Shown one piece after another: positions 23,491 to 51,450 of a stretch of DNA of 64,000 bases (position 1 is its first letter; every line of letters starts with the position of its first letter). The stretch is taken from contig NC_092569.1 of assembly GCF_037975245.1 (NCBI RefSeq), forward strand, positions 25,400,668-25,464,667, in the 5' to 3' direction. The translations under genes and the position numbers were made by a program. This DNA is from Apostichopus japonicus. Lineage: Eukaryota > Echinodermata > Holothuroidea > Aspidochirotida > Stichopodidae. Below the pieces are notes generated by a model. It searched no databases, was not told the origin of the DNA, and worked only from the letters and a program-made list of their open reading frames with translations.

Positions 23491-23792
23491 TTTCAAGAGA
23501 AAGTGATCATAAAACTGCTTGGAGCATTTGTAACTGGTGTGAACTTTATTGACTCGTACAAGCATAAAGGACGATTAAGTCATCTAAATTTAAATTTGAG
23601 ATATTATTATGATTGCTTGTTGATAAACGAGACCATTCTTATGTGTTAAATATTAGTATCATTAGTTTATTCGCTACTTTCATGGTAATTCTGTTGATAT
23701 TTACGGACCGACATGCTATTGCTAAAGTCCCTCTCGTAATATCACGTTGATATATAGAATATATCTCCAAATAACATACGATGTGTGAACAG

Positions 23793-26700
23793 CTACACAG
23801 GACGTATCTTCATCTCGCTGTATTTGATGTTATAATTTGGTCCAGGTATGTACCCACAATTAATGCCAGCATAACTGTCTAAATAGGCGTTGTAGTCACC
23901 GTTCAAGTTTGAATAATAGCAATCATTGTACCACCATCCGGCCCGATAATAATCGGCACAGTTATTACTATAAGCATCGTTGTCGTTGTCTCGTGTACTG
24001 AACTCGTGGTTCAGGTGATTACGCAAGAAGGCTCCATCCGGGCTGCTTCTCTCATCTGAGAAATGAGAAACACAAAGATAATTTAAAAAAATGATAAAAC
24101 AAAAACTTATGAGTAAACACTGATATGTGTTTATCATTTCCTAACTAAATGTCGGTAAAGCAGAGGAATACAGTTTACAAATTATTGGAGAATAATCGTT
24201 GCATTAATCTTATTACTTGTTTAGGACTGTTTCAGCCCAATAATATTAATATTTTTTATTATTGTTACTAGTGCCCAATTATATTAATATTAACTAATAT
24301 TGTCACCACTTTATACAAAGTAACATAAATCATTTTGCTACAGTTTGTTATTATAGGTTCAACATTGGCTAAAGGATTACTTAAAATGAATGAACCGTTT
24401 AACAATAAATAATTCTTAGAAGAAGCTAGCTAATTTTTGCAATATAATTCTAAGGTATTTACTCATTGGAATATATTATGAGAAGGCAACACTCCAATCC
24501 CTTTAACTTGCTTGTATCGTAATATCCTGAATAAGATGTCACAAATCATTACATCTGGTGAAACTAGTTTGAATTGTGATTTGTTTTTCGGATATATAGT
24601 ACATTCCAAATTGTATAGTCTTGTTTATGTATTATATGTTTTACGTGTACATTGATCAATATTGTATTGTTGCATTGTACTTTGGTACAACACAGTATGC
24701 AGGGGGTCACGTTGTATACGAACTGAAGCCAATTCATGCAGCATTCCACTGTTATTCTAGGTCATCAAAGGAATATTTTGGTCAGTTATGCAGTTTGAGT
24801 CTTATCTGTGTTACAACATACATGAAACTTAAAGGAATATGTTTTGTTATTTAAATCTCGAACAGACGGTACACATGGGTTTACCTAAAAGCAAAACATA
24901 CGCCACCTAACAGGAACGCTTCCATAGGACAACATAAATTACGAAATGCATCGTAGATAAATGATGTTGTTAATTGTTTCTGTTCGTATACTAGTGATAA
25001 ATGTCAGCTTTAGGTAATAACATGTAGCCGTGAAAGACATAGAACTAAATATGATCATTTACGTATTTTGAATGAAAAACGAGCTGCAATACACAACTAT
25101 GGAAACAGAAAACTCATCACCAACCTACGGTTCCACTGTAAGTACCGAGACCCGATAGTCGGTAGTTATCACTCTCATCATTGATGCGGAAGAAATCAAA
25201 CTTGCCGTAGTACGAATTATACTCTCTATTCACTAAATCAATTCGGATTTCATATCTCTTTTGGTTTGTCAAATAATAGAGTTTGTCATTTCCAATCCAG
25301 AATTCAGTGCTAAGGTTGCCGAACCCTTCCTTATAGCTGGCCCACAACAGGAAGAAGTCGACACTACCATCTTGTCGACGCTGGAACACCTGACAAAAGA
25401 AATTGCGGAAGATTAACATGTAACCCGTGATGTCTTTTTGAAGTATTGTTTTTTACTAGTATTTCCTGTTCATATTCGAACATATTAGGTACAACTTATA
25501 CATATAGATTTACTTTCTAATTCCCATATTTAAGTCGGATACATAGCAATGATCCTTCTATGCGAAGGATTGTAAGTGATTATCATTTCCGTACCGATAA
25601 AGTTTCATTGAACACGAATACATATTACATGGATTACTTGAGTTATATTACACTCTTCACTGGGTCTACTTATATTTTTACCAGTATTGTACGGCGTACC
25701 CTGTGCAGTAAAATAACTTAGACTAGGATGGTCAATTGAACACCTTATTAAGTAATTTTGGATTTAATATTAATGCAAAATAGAGTGACCAGCGTTACAA
25801 AGCCTTCGGAATCGTAAGATTTGTGGATCAAACAAAATGGTAACTTACCGTCCATCCTCCTCCGTCTGTCATGTTACAGAAAACATCGAATGCAGACCCG
25901 GTCCATCCAGTTGGTCTTATTTTATAGATACCGCTAGTTCTCGATCCAGCATCGTAAACTTCCGCACAATCTTTAGGCGGTACGTTGCATATTTGGCCAT
26001 CTCCAATGTAACTCTCATCACAAAAGCATTGCCTTATATCGTTCCTGATGTCACAAACCGCGTTGGGACTGCAAGCATAGTCTTCCTCCCAGTCGATCTG
26101 ACCGTTGTTACAAACACCCTTTCTTCTGCATCCAGATGTCACGTAAAAAGCACCTTCCTGTATACAAATTAAGTGTAATAATAGAAACGTTAGCTACAGT
26201 TGGTTACTCCTGCTTTTGATGGTTCATAAACAAAAATGCAGCATTTCTCCAACCCGCGTTTGACGAAATCTCTGCGCTAAATTATGTCCGTACCATTCGC
26301 CGGTGATACCATGAGGATATATAGCATAACGAAATTCATCATAGAGAGATGGCAAATGCCATTCCTACAATCGAACGAAACGTGTGAGAGCTGTCGATCA
26401 AATTATTTTATACATTTTTTAGCTTATGGTTTTGTAAACTTACTGGTATAACTGTTCGATCGTCTGATACATAGCATCCACACTGTTCTTGGGGTACACA
26501 ATCAGATCCATTCATCAAGAATCCATGTGGACAGACACATCCGTTGCTTTTAACACAGCTATCTTCCTGGCAATCTCCTGGGGTTTCACATGTTCTCTGG
26601 CAGGCGTTTTCACAGTTTTCAATGATCATGTTGTGTTGACACCATGTTATGACATCTGCGAACATACAACATTCCGAAAAACTGGTCAGAAAAATTATAA

Positions 26701-28745
26701 CGAAAACGCTTCGCACGTTGTACTTCACTTGTTTGTTAGATTAAAGAATTTACTTATTTTTGTAAAGGATGGTAAATAGCGTTACCCATTCATTCAGAAA
26801 GTAAATATACACTATGAATGTTAATATCATCAAAATGGAACTCATTTGTTCGGATATTAATATAAAATCATGTTCAAATCACTGTTTTTGCCCGAAACAG
26901 TCATAAACTACTACCGAATTCATTTTTTTAAATTTGTTTATTTATATTATTGAGTATATGGGCTTTCTGAAGAAGACGAGTCATATCCAGCAAATTTACA
27001 GAAATCAGCATTGGATCTTTTAAAAGAAAAAAAAAGAAACAATTTCAAGTAAAATCATCGAACTCACCAGTTGAGGCAGAATATTTTCCAAGATGGGCTA
27101 TGCTGTAATTTCCCAAATTGTCACTAATTCGAAAATCGTCGTAAGAAATTTCGATTACGGAGCCATTTGCTGTGGTCATCTCAACCATAATTTTATACCT
27201 TTTCTGATTCGTCAAGAAAGATAGTTTCTCATTACCAAGCCAAAACTCCTGATTTAGGAAGCCGAAGCCAGACTTGTAACTGTCCCAGTCTCGGTTAAAA
27301 TCAATGGCTCCGTCGAAGCGACGCTGTATAATCTATGGAAGACGATACGAATTTTATCACTCGTTATTAAAATACAAATATCCATGGTTAGATTCCTACT
27401 TAACTGTATTTGCTTTATACCTATTACGGTTCCCAGATGTAACCCAGAGGCGTAGCGACGTCTGCTTTATTGCGAAACCACATTTGCTGTTACCCTCCAT
27501 TCTTCGGTGCAATTATATATATTCAGCACTATAAAAAGTCACAGCAGCTAAAACTAACTCCAAGTAAACATATTGTCGCACCTTATGTTCAGTCGCCCCA
27601 CCAATAAGAGTAACGACAGCTTTCTCTGCAACCCTGATAGTCATCTATATCAATACACTTCCAACCTTCTACCAACTATGATTACTGTAAAAGTGGACGC
27701 ATGGCAGTTGATGGACTGGATAATTTAAGTACATTGCCTACATAGCCCAAAGGTAAGTATAAATGTATCAGGCTCACACTAGCTGATATAAAAGGAGTCA
27801 CCGGGAAAAAATGCAAACAATATATTTTCGGGCTCAGAGCTTTCTTAAATGATGCTTTAACCATAAGAAAAACACACAAGATTGAGTTTAATGATTATAG
27901 GAGGACTTCTCAAACTATTAGTACGTAAAATCAAACTTACCGTCCAACCTTTGGAATTTACTGGATTGTCGCAGTAAACCTGAAACGGTTCCCAATAACC
28001 ATCTGGTTTGATCAAGAAGACACCACTAGAGGTATTGGATGTACATCGTGCCTGGATTTCCCAGCAATCTCTTAGGTAATCGGGATTTTGGTAAAAGAAA
28101 AACGACGCGTCTGAAAGGTTGATAAAAACAGTTTGTTTTTATAACGTACTAATTATAGGACTGCATGCATTTTGAAGAACTTGTAACACTGTTCATCTTT
28201 CTAAGAATAGTTCTGAAATTTTAGTCAGCGCATTGAGTTATTTAATGTATTACTAGATATTATATTAAACCGACTTTCATGTTAGAAGCAGGTAAAACAA
28301 AAAAGAAATCATAATAATGTCCTCGAAAATTCCCGGGAATAGATTTACCATTGATAGGTGTGTATCTGCTGTAGAAAATACCAGGCCCTTTTTTGACAGG
28401 AAATGGCAATCGACCAACGAAAGCAATCAACAACATTTCTACGTTTTACAGGTTCATAACCAACATTGCAAGATGTTACAATCAAATTACCTCGACACAT
28501 TTAATATAACAGTCAAATAAACAAGCTGCCTTACATTTGTTAACGTAAAATGTTCGGGTCAATCGCTTTCGTATAAGTTTCTGATAGGGTCAATAATAGT
28601 GCAAGTTAATCTTATTAGATCTCACCGTATCACCTTCCCCAAAAAATAAGCCGTAGAGTAAAGATAATTATGAAATAAATATTTGTTTTTCGATCTTACC
28701 ATTGTCTATTCCCCTTGTTAAATCATGGTTAGAATTAAAGGCGAT
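23793..28745 (-). CDS. FReD-TIL-EGF-FReD secreted-type protein (first exon not found)
   Basis: Seven exons in transcription order: 28700-28745 (46 nt), 27941-28110 (170), 27068-27332 (265), 26444-26655 (212), 25849-26157 (309), 25125-25389 (265), 23793-24055 (263, TAG stop at 23793-23795). Phases 0/1, 1/0, 0/1, 1/0, 0/0, 0/1, 1/end are consistent; total 1530 nt (509 residues plus stop). By analogy with the gene at 54850-63309, a phase-0 signal-peptide exon should lie further upstream; I could not locate it. Domains: fibrinogen-related domain N-terminal half (ends SGVFLIKPDG...KGWT, QRRFDGAIDFNRDW, EFWLGNEKLSFLT), a TIL-type Cys-rich domain (CVKSNGCVCPHGFLMNG), an EGF-like module (CFCDESYIGDGQIC), and a full FReD (GGGWT, QRRQDGSVDFFLLW, EFWIGNDKLYYLT, TRDNDND, GWWYNDCYYSNLNG, SEMKIRP). 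FReD proteins are extracellular lectins or receptors in innate immunity. The first FReD lacks the C-terminal exon that holds the calcium site and binding pocket. The donor after 25125 is GTTGGT, weak. Confidence 0.85.
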
Positions 28746-31590
28746 CTGTCGAAAAGATAAACAAAATACGTATACAGAAATAAAGAAAAAACATGTTAGC
28801 AGCGTACTTCGACAATCATAAACGTCCAATACTTGTCAATGGCGAGGTTAATATGCATTTGGCACGGGTTGGAAGCTGTGTGTGTTTGTATGGGGGGGGG
28901 GGGGGGCGACTTGCTAGGAAACAAGTCTAAAAGTCAATTTAAAAATTCATACTTGGTCTATGGATTATAGTTTCGGCTCATAAATTCACAAAGGAAAAAA
29001 AAAAAATATCAAGAAGACGAAAGAAATTCAAAGTTAAAGAGGATTTCGACATTGCTTTTAAAAAATGCACAAACGTCATTAATTTCAGTTATGATATAAC
29101 TTATCTTACGAAAGTGGGATTAATTGCTGATTAAAATATTGCTATATGTACTTTACATTTCCCCGATTATTTTAAATTCTGAATATAACTCATTAGCTTC
29201 GTGTCGAGCGTTTGTTCTCTGTCACTGGATTTGATAACGTACCTTGCCAACCCCAACCCTTTGTCTATTCTACTCACTGTAAATCAACAAAAGTATCTAA
29301 TTGCAGTTAAAAAATTATGGTTAAGACAGACGGATATCGACTGGCTTCGAGTTAATATTATATTCATATCTTTACTGCCTGTAATCTCTTAACTTATGAC
29401 GAATCGTTTATTATGATGTACATTGCCATTATAAACACGCACGTATTTTCCTGTTTGAGACGGGTTACAAAAGTGAGCTTTAGCATCCTTTTATTATTTT
29501 TTTGTTTCAATGTTTACATACAGGACAAAAACACGGAATAGTTTGCTCCGCGTTATGAAAACACTTAAAAAGACATTTAAAGAACAAATGCAGTAATATG
29601 GAATATAAAGAGCGAGGTATCTTGTTATCGTATCTAGAATATAGTAAACTAAAACAAACATGTTTACTTCAGCTTTAAGGTTTTCGTAAGTATTGTTAGG
29701 GTTGTACGAACCGTTTTGAATACATCTGAAACTAGTTCTGATAAGACTTATAAAAGGTTTGGTGGCCTTTCGCTATGAAAAACATTAAAGAGACATTGAA
29801 ATTTGTTCCAAGTAATATTAATTAAGAAGAGCGAGATAACTTGTTGTTGTATCTTGAATGAAGTGTCAAACAAATTGACTTTAGCGTTAACTTTTTCTAA
29901 GTATTGTTAGGGTTGTACGAACCGTTTTGGACACATGTGAAACTGACTCTTTAAAATGTTAGCAATTATTTAGACTACATGTTATTGATTCCTGGTAATC
30001 AAGAAGAATCTATGTTTAATTCATAATTTTAAATATAATGTTGTTAGAAATGTAAAGAATAAAAGGTCTTCTCACTGATATTAAAACTACACATCGCATT
30101 TAACTTAATTGTTATCTGTGATTTGCTATATTATTAACAAATGTCAGTTTCGTCATCACTTATATGTTACATAGTATTAGAGATAGTCGACAATAGAATT
30201 TTAGCAGAATATTTTAAAATAAAAATAAAAATAAATATTATCATTATGAATTAAATTTGGTAAATTCCTTTCTGGTCAGTATGCCGCAGCGTTATATTGC
30301 TTCCATCAGCCAGCTATATTTTAAATTGAAGATATTATAAATATTTTTAAAGTTAAACATTTATTGTTATGGACAATGTTGTTGGTGATATAAATATTAG
30401 CTTGCTTTGTCTTTACAAAGTTTGACAATCAAACTGAAGCCGGAACTGGGTCGGAAAAATCCTACAAAGTACGAGCTGTCCGAACTGATGTATCGGGAAA
30501 AAAATTTCTATATAAATGTTTGCAACTGCAATAAGAATTAGAAATACATAAATGAGTATAAAATGAAATGAATATGTTCAATTTGAACAAAAATTTGTCT
30601 CAAATCTGATACAAATTTCTGTGTTGGAGCCTATTTACTAAAAAATGGTGGATATTTGGTTCATTGACAGATTAAATCAAGCAACAGTTGAAATGCGTAT
30701 GAAAGATTGGTACATTTTTAGTTATTTCTTCTTCGTAATTGATCGTTTCAGTTGACATTAAAGTAAATTAAAAACCACCTATTTATGAGTTTATTCAAAT
30801 AATTATTCAACTTTGAGAAAAATATAAATTATTACATCATTTATGGACCATGTTTACAAAGCATGAACTTCACGAGGCTTTGTTTGAAATAAAATCATAT
30901 GATTGTTCGGCTTTTATTTAAAGCAAACTTTAACACCATTCAATAAACTGCAAATAACAGTTTTTGTACGGTTTTTGTATTCTAGTAGGTATGTAGTAAC
31001 TCTCTGGTTAGCGAAGACATGATAGTTCTTCGGTTATCAAGAAACTAATGTTAAAGTCAATAATTTGTTTATTATTTACAAGTCATCACATAACGTATGA
31101 GAAAGTAGATACAATAAAGTTTCTTACGAAGTCGACTTCATTTAGCAAATGGAAATATTTGCAAATCCAAGCACCAAAAAAGCAACTCATATCACTTCAT
31201 TAAAAAGTAATAATCCTGTTTGCACTGTTTAAACTGATTTACACGTTGACCTACAAAACGGAGATTTTAAGTAAATAGGTTACCGATGTTGACTATGCGA
31301 AGAATGTTTGATTAGTGACGTGTGATACTAATATCCCTGTTCAAAAAGTTGTAAGTAATTTTTTTTACACATTTTAGAAAATTAAGAAGTGGCAAATTTA
31401 CCAAAAGGAAAGAACTTATAGGGAACATTTGGTTATTCTGGGAATGATCATAATATATATTTATACTTTAATATAATATTATGTTCTAAAAACATATATG
31501 TGACGTTAAATAATTATATTAAATATGCCACGAGTATTATGTTTATATGCTACTATGTTAAGATATAACGCAAGTTAGTATTTTGTGGCT
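28746..31590. other. Upstream/intergenic AT-rich region
   Basis: No supported exon. It should contain the missing first exon of the FReD gene if the intron is short. It has a G13 run at 28891-28904 and a 2-copy repeat at 29512-29944. Confidence 0.45.
29512..29944. repeat. ~230-bp tandem duplication, 2 copies
   Basis: The blocks AGTATTGTTAGGGTTGTACG followed by AACCGTTTTG occur at about 29689 and 29900. Upstream parts also align (GAGCGAGGTATCTTGTTRTCG with GAGCGAGATAACTTGTTGTTG). Moderately diverged; no coding content. Confidence 0.75.
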
Positions 31591-31736
31591 ACACTATACT
31601 GCACGCCACCCGAACCGAATTGTACAGTTGCTTATAATAGCGTTTTCGATTGAATATATTGCGCATTTGTATGCATCTGTGTTATAACATGATAACACGT
31701 GTTGTGCTAGAGGCACATTTTATTGCGGCCTGTGTT

Positions 31737-31845
31737 AAAAAAAATATATATATATATATAAAAATATAAAAAAATATAAAAATAAAAAATATAAAAATAT
31801 TTTATATTATATATTATATATAAAAAAAAAAATTATATATAATAC
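31737..31845. repeat. AT-rich low-complexity tract
   Basis: Runs of A with TA dinucleotides, flanked on both sides by ATAACACGTGTT-type motifs (31692-31704 and 31905-31935), which are near-palindromic. Possibly a small fold-back element with a microsatellite core. Confidence 0.6.
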
Positions 31846-33443
31846 CACTACGATTTACTGTATTGTATGTTTAACATATCTAGCTCTCGCATGCTCCCAA
31901 AACATAACACGTGTTAGTGTGTTATAACACCCTGGCATATAAATGCATAATATGCTACACGTTAAGAACAAATATAAGCTCACACCTTTTCGGCTTGAGT
32001 GTGCACGCATGCGTTAAATGCAATAATGAAGCATTTTGCTCCCATGGCTTGTTTGCGGGTATTGTAATTAAGAAATGCCAAATCATTTAAAAAGATATTT
32101 TAGTAACTGGAGATTATGAGGAATCAATGTATTTGATTTTTTTTCAATTGTTAGCGTTTATTGCACTAATTGTAAAAATTCTTAAATTTTCCAAAACCTA
32201 CACTAAGGCTCATTTTAACAACTATAGTCATACAGAACTTGATTCCTAGCATATAAACGTCTCGAAGAGCAACGGAATGTTTGCAATAGAATGAATTTCA
32301 TATGTGAAAGTATGTAAATGACGACACTATCACATCGGGTTAGAATATGTGAGGATAAAAAATTCACAAACTCTTGTTATTGAATCTTTCTGGTAGGATA
32401 TGTAAATTTATGGTAAGGAGTGGAACGGGAAATCTTTAAATTGTGTTAAACTTATCGTTCAATACGATAATTGGAAAAACAGGTAATGATTTTAAGTTGA
32501 AGATTCCTTAACTAATTGAAGATTTCAACCTATGTTCAAACTTTCATACAACAATGTAACAGTACCTCATGTTTTGCAATGTATTTCAGTACTTGAATCT
32601 GTTCTATGTCTTTCAGAAGCACAAAATACTTATAAGCATTACCGGTAAAACATAGTTATAGTGTATAAGAAAATACCAATCGTGAATATATATTAGGCGA
32701 CTATTTGAAATATTACTGGGAAGAATACTCAAGTACATTGAAAATAGAGTGAGAGTAAAATGAAGATATTTAGAAAGTTGTAAGAAAACTTTCAATGTGT
32801 ACTATAATATGTCTGTTAAACGTCGAACAGAGGATGTAAAAAAATGATTCTCTGGATTGCATCACTAGATTAAAAAGTTACTAAATATTAGAGAAAAAGT
32901 CAACTTTCAAACTGCCATTTTGATGCCAATTCAATGCCAACTAGATTAATCCTAGCGATTGAATTTTCATTAAGTTAGCTTAAGATAATGTGGTAATATG
33001 CAAATTATTTTAAGATGACTTTCATTGAGGACACTTTTAAAGTACTCTGCTTTGTAAGAGAAACATGTTGATGGCAGTGACAGAAAAGCTGATGTTTCAA
33101 AAAGCTTATATAGATTGCCTATTTTTAGTTCCTAGAACCTGTTGTCAATGCGGGTTTTTCGAGATTTTAAAGAAAATTGCTGTATTTATTACATCACAAA
33201 GTTAACAATGATAACGATATCTGTACTGTTCAATATTTGGCTAACATAATCTCACGTTTCTTGTATTGACACATAACAGGAGATGAAAGTGTTAGTGTTA
33301 TCTAAATCAGATGCCACTTGGTAAAAGTCACGTTGTAAATTTCCTCTGACTGTGATTGTGCACATATTCAGAATCGTGTAAAAGAAACATTTTAGCGAAC
33401 CTAAATATAATTGGAAGGCACGTAAAACCTAGGTTTAAAATAT

Positions 33444-33623
33444 GAAAATTTACTTAGTGTGCCTTCTACCCGATCATCAACATATGAATTTAAACGTTTT
33501 GATTATACTGCTGCCACATTATGGAATAACTTACCCCAGGACATATGCAATATTAATATAGACTTAACGCAATTCAAGAAATTACTTAAAACACTGTTTT
33601 TCAGAGCTGCCAACACAGATTAA
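33444..33623 (+). pseudogene. LINE reverse transcriptase C-terminal end
   Basis: The frame reads LLSVPSTRSSTYEFKRFDYT, then AATLWNNLPQDI, then FKKLLKTLFFRAA and a stop at 33621-33623. This is the usual C-terminal end of CR1/L2-type elements. It is a third LINE family member in the window, distinct from those at 268-931 and 8590-8930. 5'-truncated. Confidence 0.75.
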
Positions 33624-33995
33624 TGTACTTCTTATTATACTTGCTGTACATACTTAATTCAGGTGTTATTATTGTATTTTAGTCAAAATTTTTCTATTTA
33701 TTTTTAACATTTCTATCATATATTTTTCTTACAATCTTAACTTTTATAACCTTTTGAACTTTTTTACTTTTAACATATTTTTATCTTTTGCTGTTAGGCG
33801 CCTTAGAGCAATTTTTTAATTGCCAACACAGATTAATGTACTTTTTATTCTACTTGCTGCACGTACTTAATTCAGGTGTTACTTTGTATTTTAGTCATAA
33901 TTTTTCTATTTATTTTTTACATTTCTATCATATATTTTTCTTCACAATCTTAACTTTTATAACCTTTTTAACTTTTATACTTTTAACAAATTTTA
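33611..33995 (+). repeat. Duplicated LINE 3' UTR (2 copies)
   Basis: The stretch from GCCAACACAGATTAATGTAC to CTTTTAACA occurs twice head to tail (33609-33775 and 33823-33990). Between them lies the 3'-end-like GGCGCCTTAGAGCAATTTTT. The 3' UTR was tandemly duplicated or two tails are nested. Confidence 0.75.
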
Positions 33996-34029
33996 GCAAC
34001 TGTACAATTCGGTTCGGGTGCACGTATAT

Positions 34030-35070
34030 ACAAGAACATAGGCCTCGGCTAGTATTTTAACAGGATATAGGGAATCGACTGGCTGTTTTACGTGCGCAAG
34101 GTTAGATCACAAGTACCCGCCCACTTCATTGCTTAGTTAGGCAAAGTGCCAGCCAGATGATGCGAACATTACAAAACAACTTAAGAAGTAATTTTAATGT
34201 TCTTTCAATTTTATAGGCCAAGAAAGAGTAAACATGGGCTTTTGAAAAAGGTAGGATCAGGCTCATTTTTTTCTAGGGAAATATAATAGGCTGAAATCCG
34301 GCTAATTAAATAACCAACAATTCAGTTAGGCACGATAAAAGGGGATCATTCAATATTTAAACTACCAAAAAAAAAAATGCTTAAAATGCTTATAACAGAC
34401 ATTGGTAACATTGTAACATAACATTTTAACTCTATGAAACATATTAAAAAGAAAATTAAAGTGATACTGAACATAATAGCCTAACAGGTTCCTACCACAG
34501 CCGGGTTAGTTTTGTTAGTTAATCGGAAGCCTAGCCTATGTTTTATATTTTGTAACAAGGTATAGCACTCCTCACGGAAAGCGCAGAAAAATCAACTTTT
34601 TAAAACTTAATATGTAACTGTGCCTCCCTTTTGGTTCCAGTGCCACATCAGGCAGCTGGATCATGTGTAGCCGATATGGCATATATTTGTGTGTGTGACC
34701 ATGAGCCTCATGAACATTTTACGTAGACAGACCATTTCAATATTACTAAGTATTTGTTTCACATATACCAAATATTGTTCGTATGATGGTGTTACGTTAA
34801 CAGAACGTTTACATCTGTTAGTATTATTGAATGCTATCATTTAAAGGCTACAGTTCTTCATTTTACTTTATGTGGGACAATGGCCATCCAGGAGGTATAA
34901 AATTGTTATATAGGATAAGTTCAGCCTCTGTATGGTAACATTGTATGAAAAAACTTGCATTCCAATCTATAAATGTAATGTTCATAAGGAAACCTGGTGA
35001 AGCGTTTACACACAGATATGGGTGAAAAAATGTAAAAATTGTAAGGCTATGAAATAGTTATTCGCAGTTA
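34030..35070. other. Intergenic, nothing recognised
   Basis: AT-rich sequence with no supported exon or repeat pairing. It precedes the microsatellites upstream of the channel gene. Confidence 0.45.
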
Positions 35071-35190
<120 letters not shown>

Positions 35191-35358
35191 ACCATCCATC
35201 CACCCATCCACCAATCCACCCATCCATCCATCCACCCATTTACCCATCCATCTATCCATCCATCCTTCCACCCACCCGCCCACCCACCCACCCATCCATC
35301 CATCCATCCAACCACCCACCCACCCACCCAACCACCCATCCATCCATCCATCCATCTA
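35191..35358. repeat. (CCAT)n/(CCAC)n tetranucleotide array
   Basis: Mixed CCAT and CCAC units, about 42 copies, ending about 290 bp upstream of the channel start codon. Translated frames are artefacts (repeats of Gly-Trp or Pro-Thr). Confidence 0.95.
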
Positions 35359-35649
35359 TAAAGCTTGTCTAATTAATCGAAATGGGCGTTTTGATTTTAT
35401 GGCAATAGCCAATCACATGACTCTCTGACTATTATATATTCAAGTTTGCTTTATCTATGTTCGTCACTTGATATTTGGGTTTCGTACATGCTTTGTCGTG
35501 TTACTGTACATTAACTGCGTTGTTGCACAATATCAGCAGTGTTGCTTTGATGTGCAGTTAATTATTTTGAAATTCTTTGATTAACTTTTGGTACAGCGTG
35601 ATGCTATCATCCATTCGTTATTTAAGAAACTCGAAGAAAACACGCAAAC

Positions 35650-51450
<15,801 letters not shown>

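Larger units (their letters stand above)
31605..34024. mobile_element. Possible TIR-bounded element, ~2.4 kb
   Basis: CACCCGAACCGAATTGTACA at about 31607 is followed by GTTGCT, and the exact reverse complement (AGCAACTGTACAATTCGGTT then CGGGTG) occurs near 33993-34018, giving a 26-bp perfect inverted match. The left copy faces right and the right copy faces left, as in terminal inverted repeats. No transposase is visible between them. A clear target duplication was not found, so two opposed copies of a short repeat remain possible. Confidence 0.45.

Noticed and set aside
26656-26728. Signal peptide and separate gene start before the TIL exon
   Set aside because: A hydrophobic stretch (SVFVIIFLTSF) is in frame but has no ATG before it, while the AG at 26656-26657 is a phase-1 acceptor that fits the preceding FReD exon exactly. 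Left as the alternative to the fusion model.
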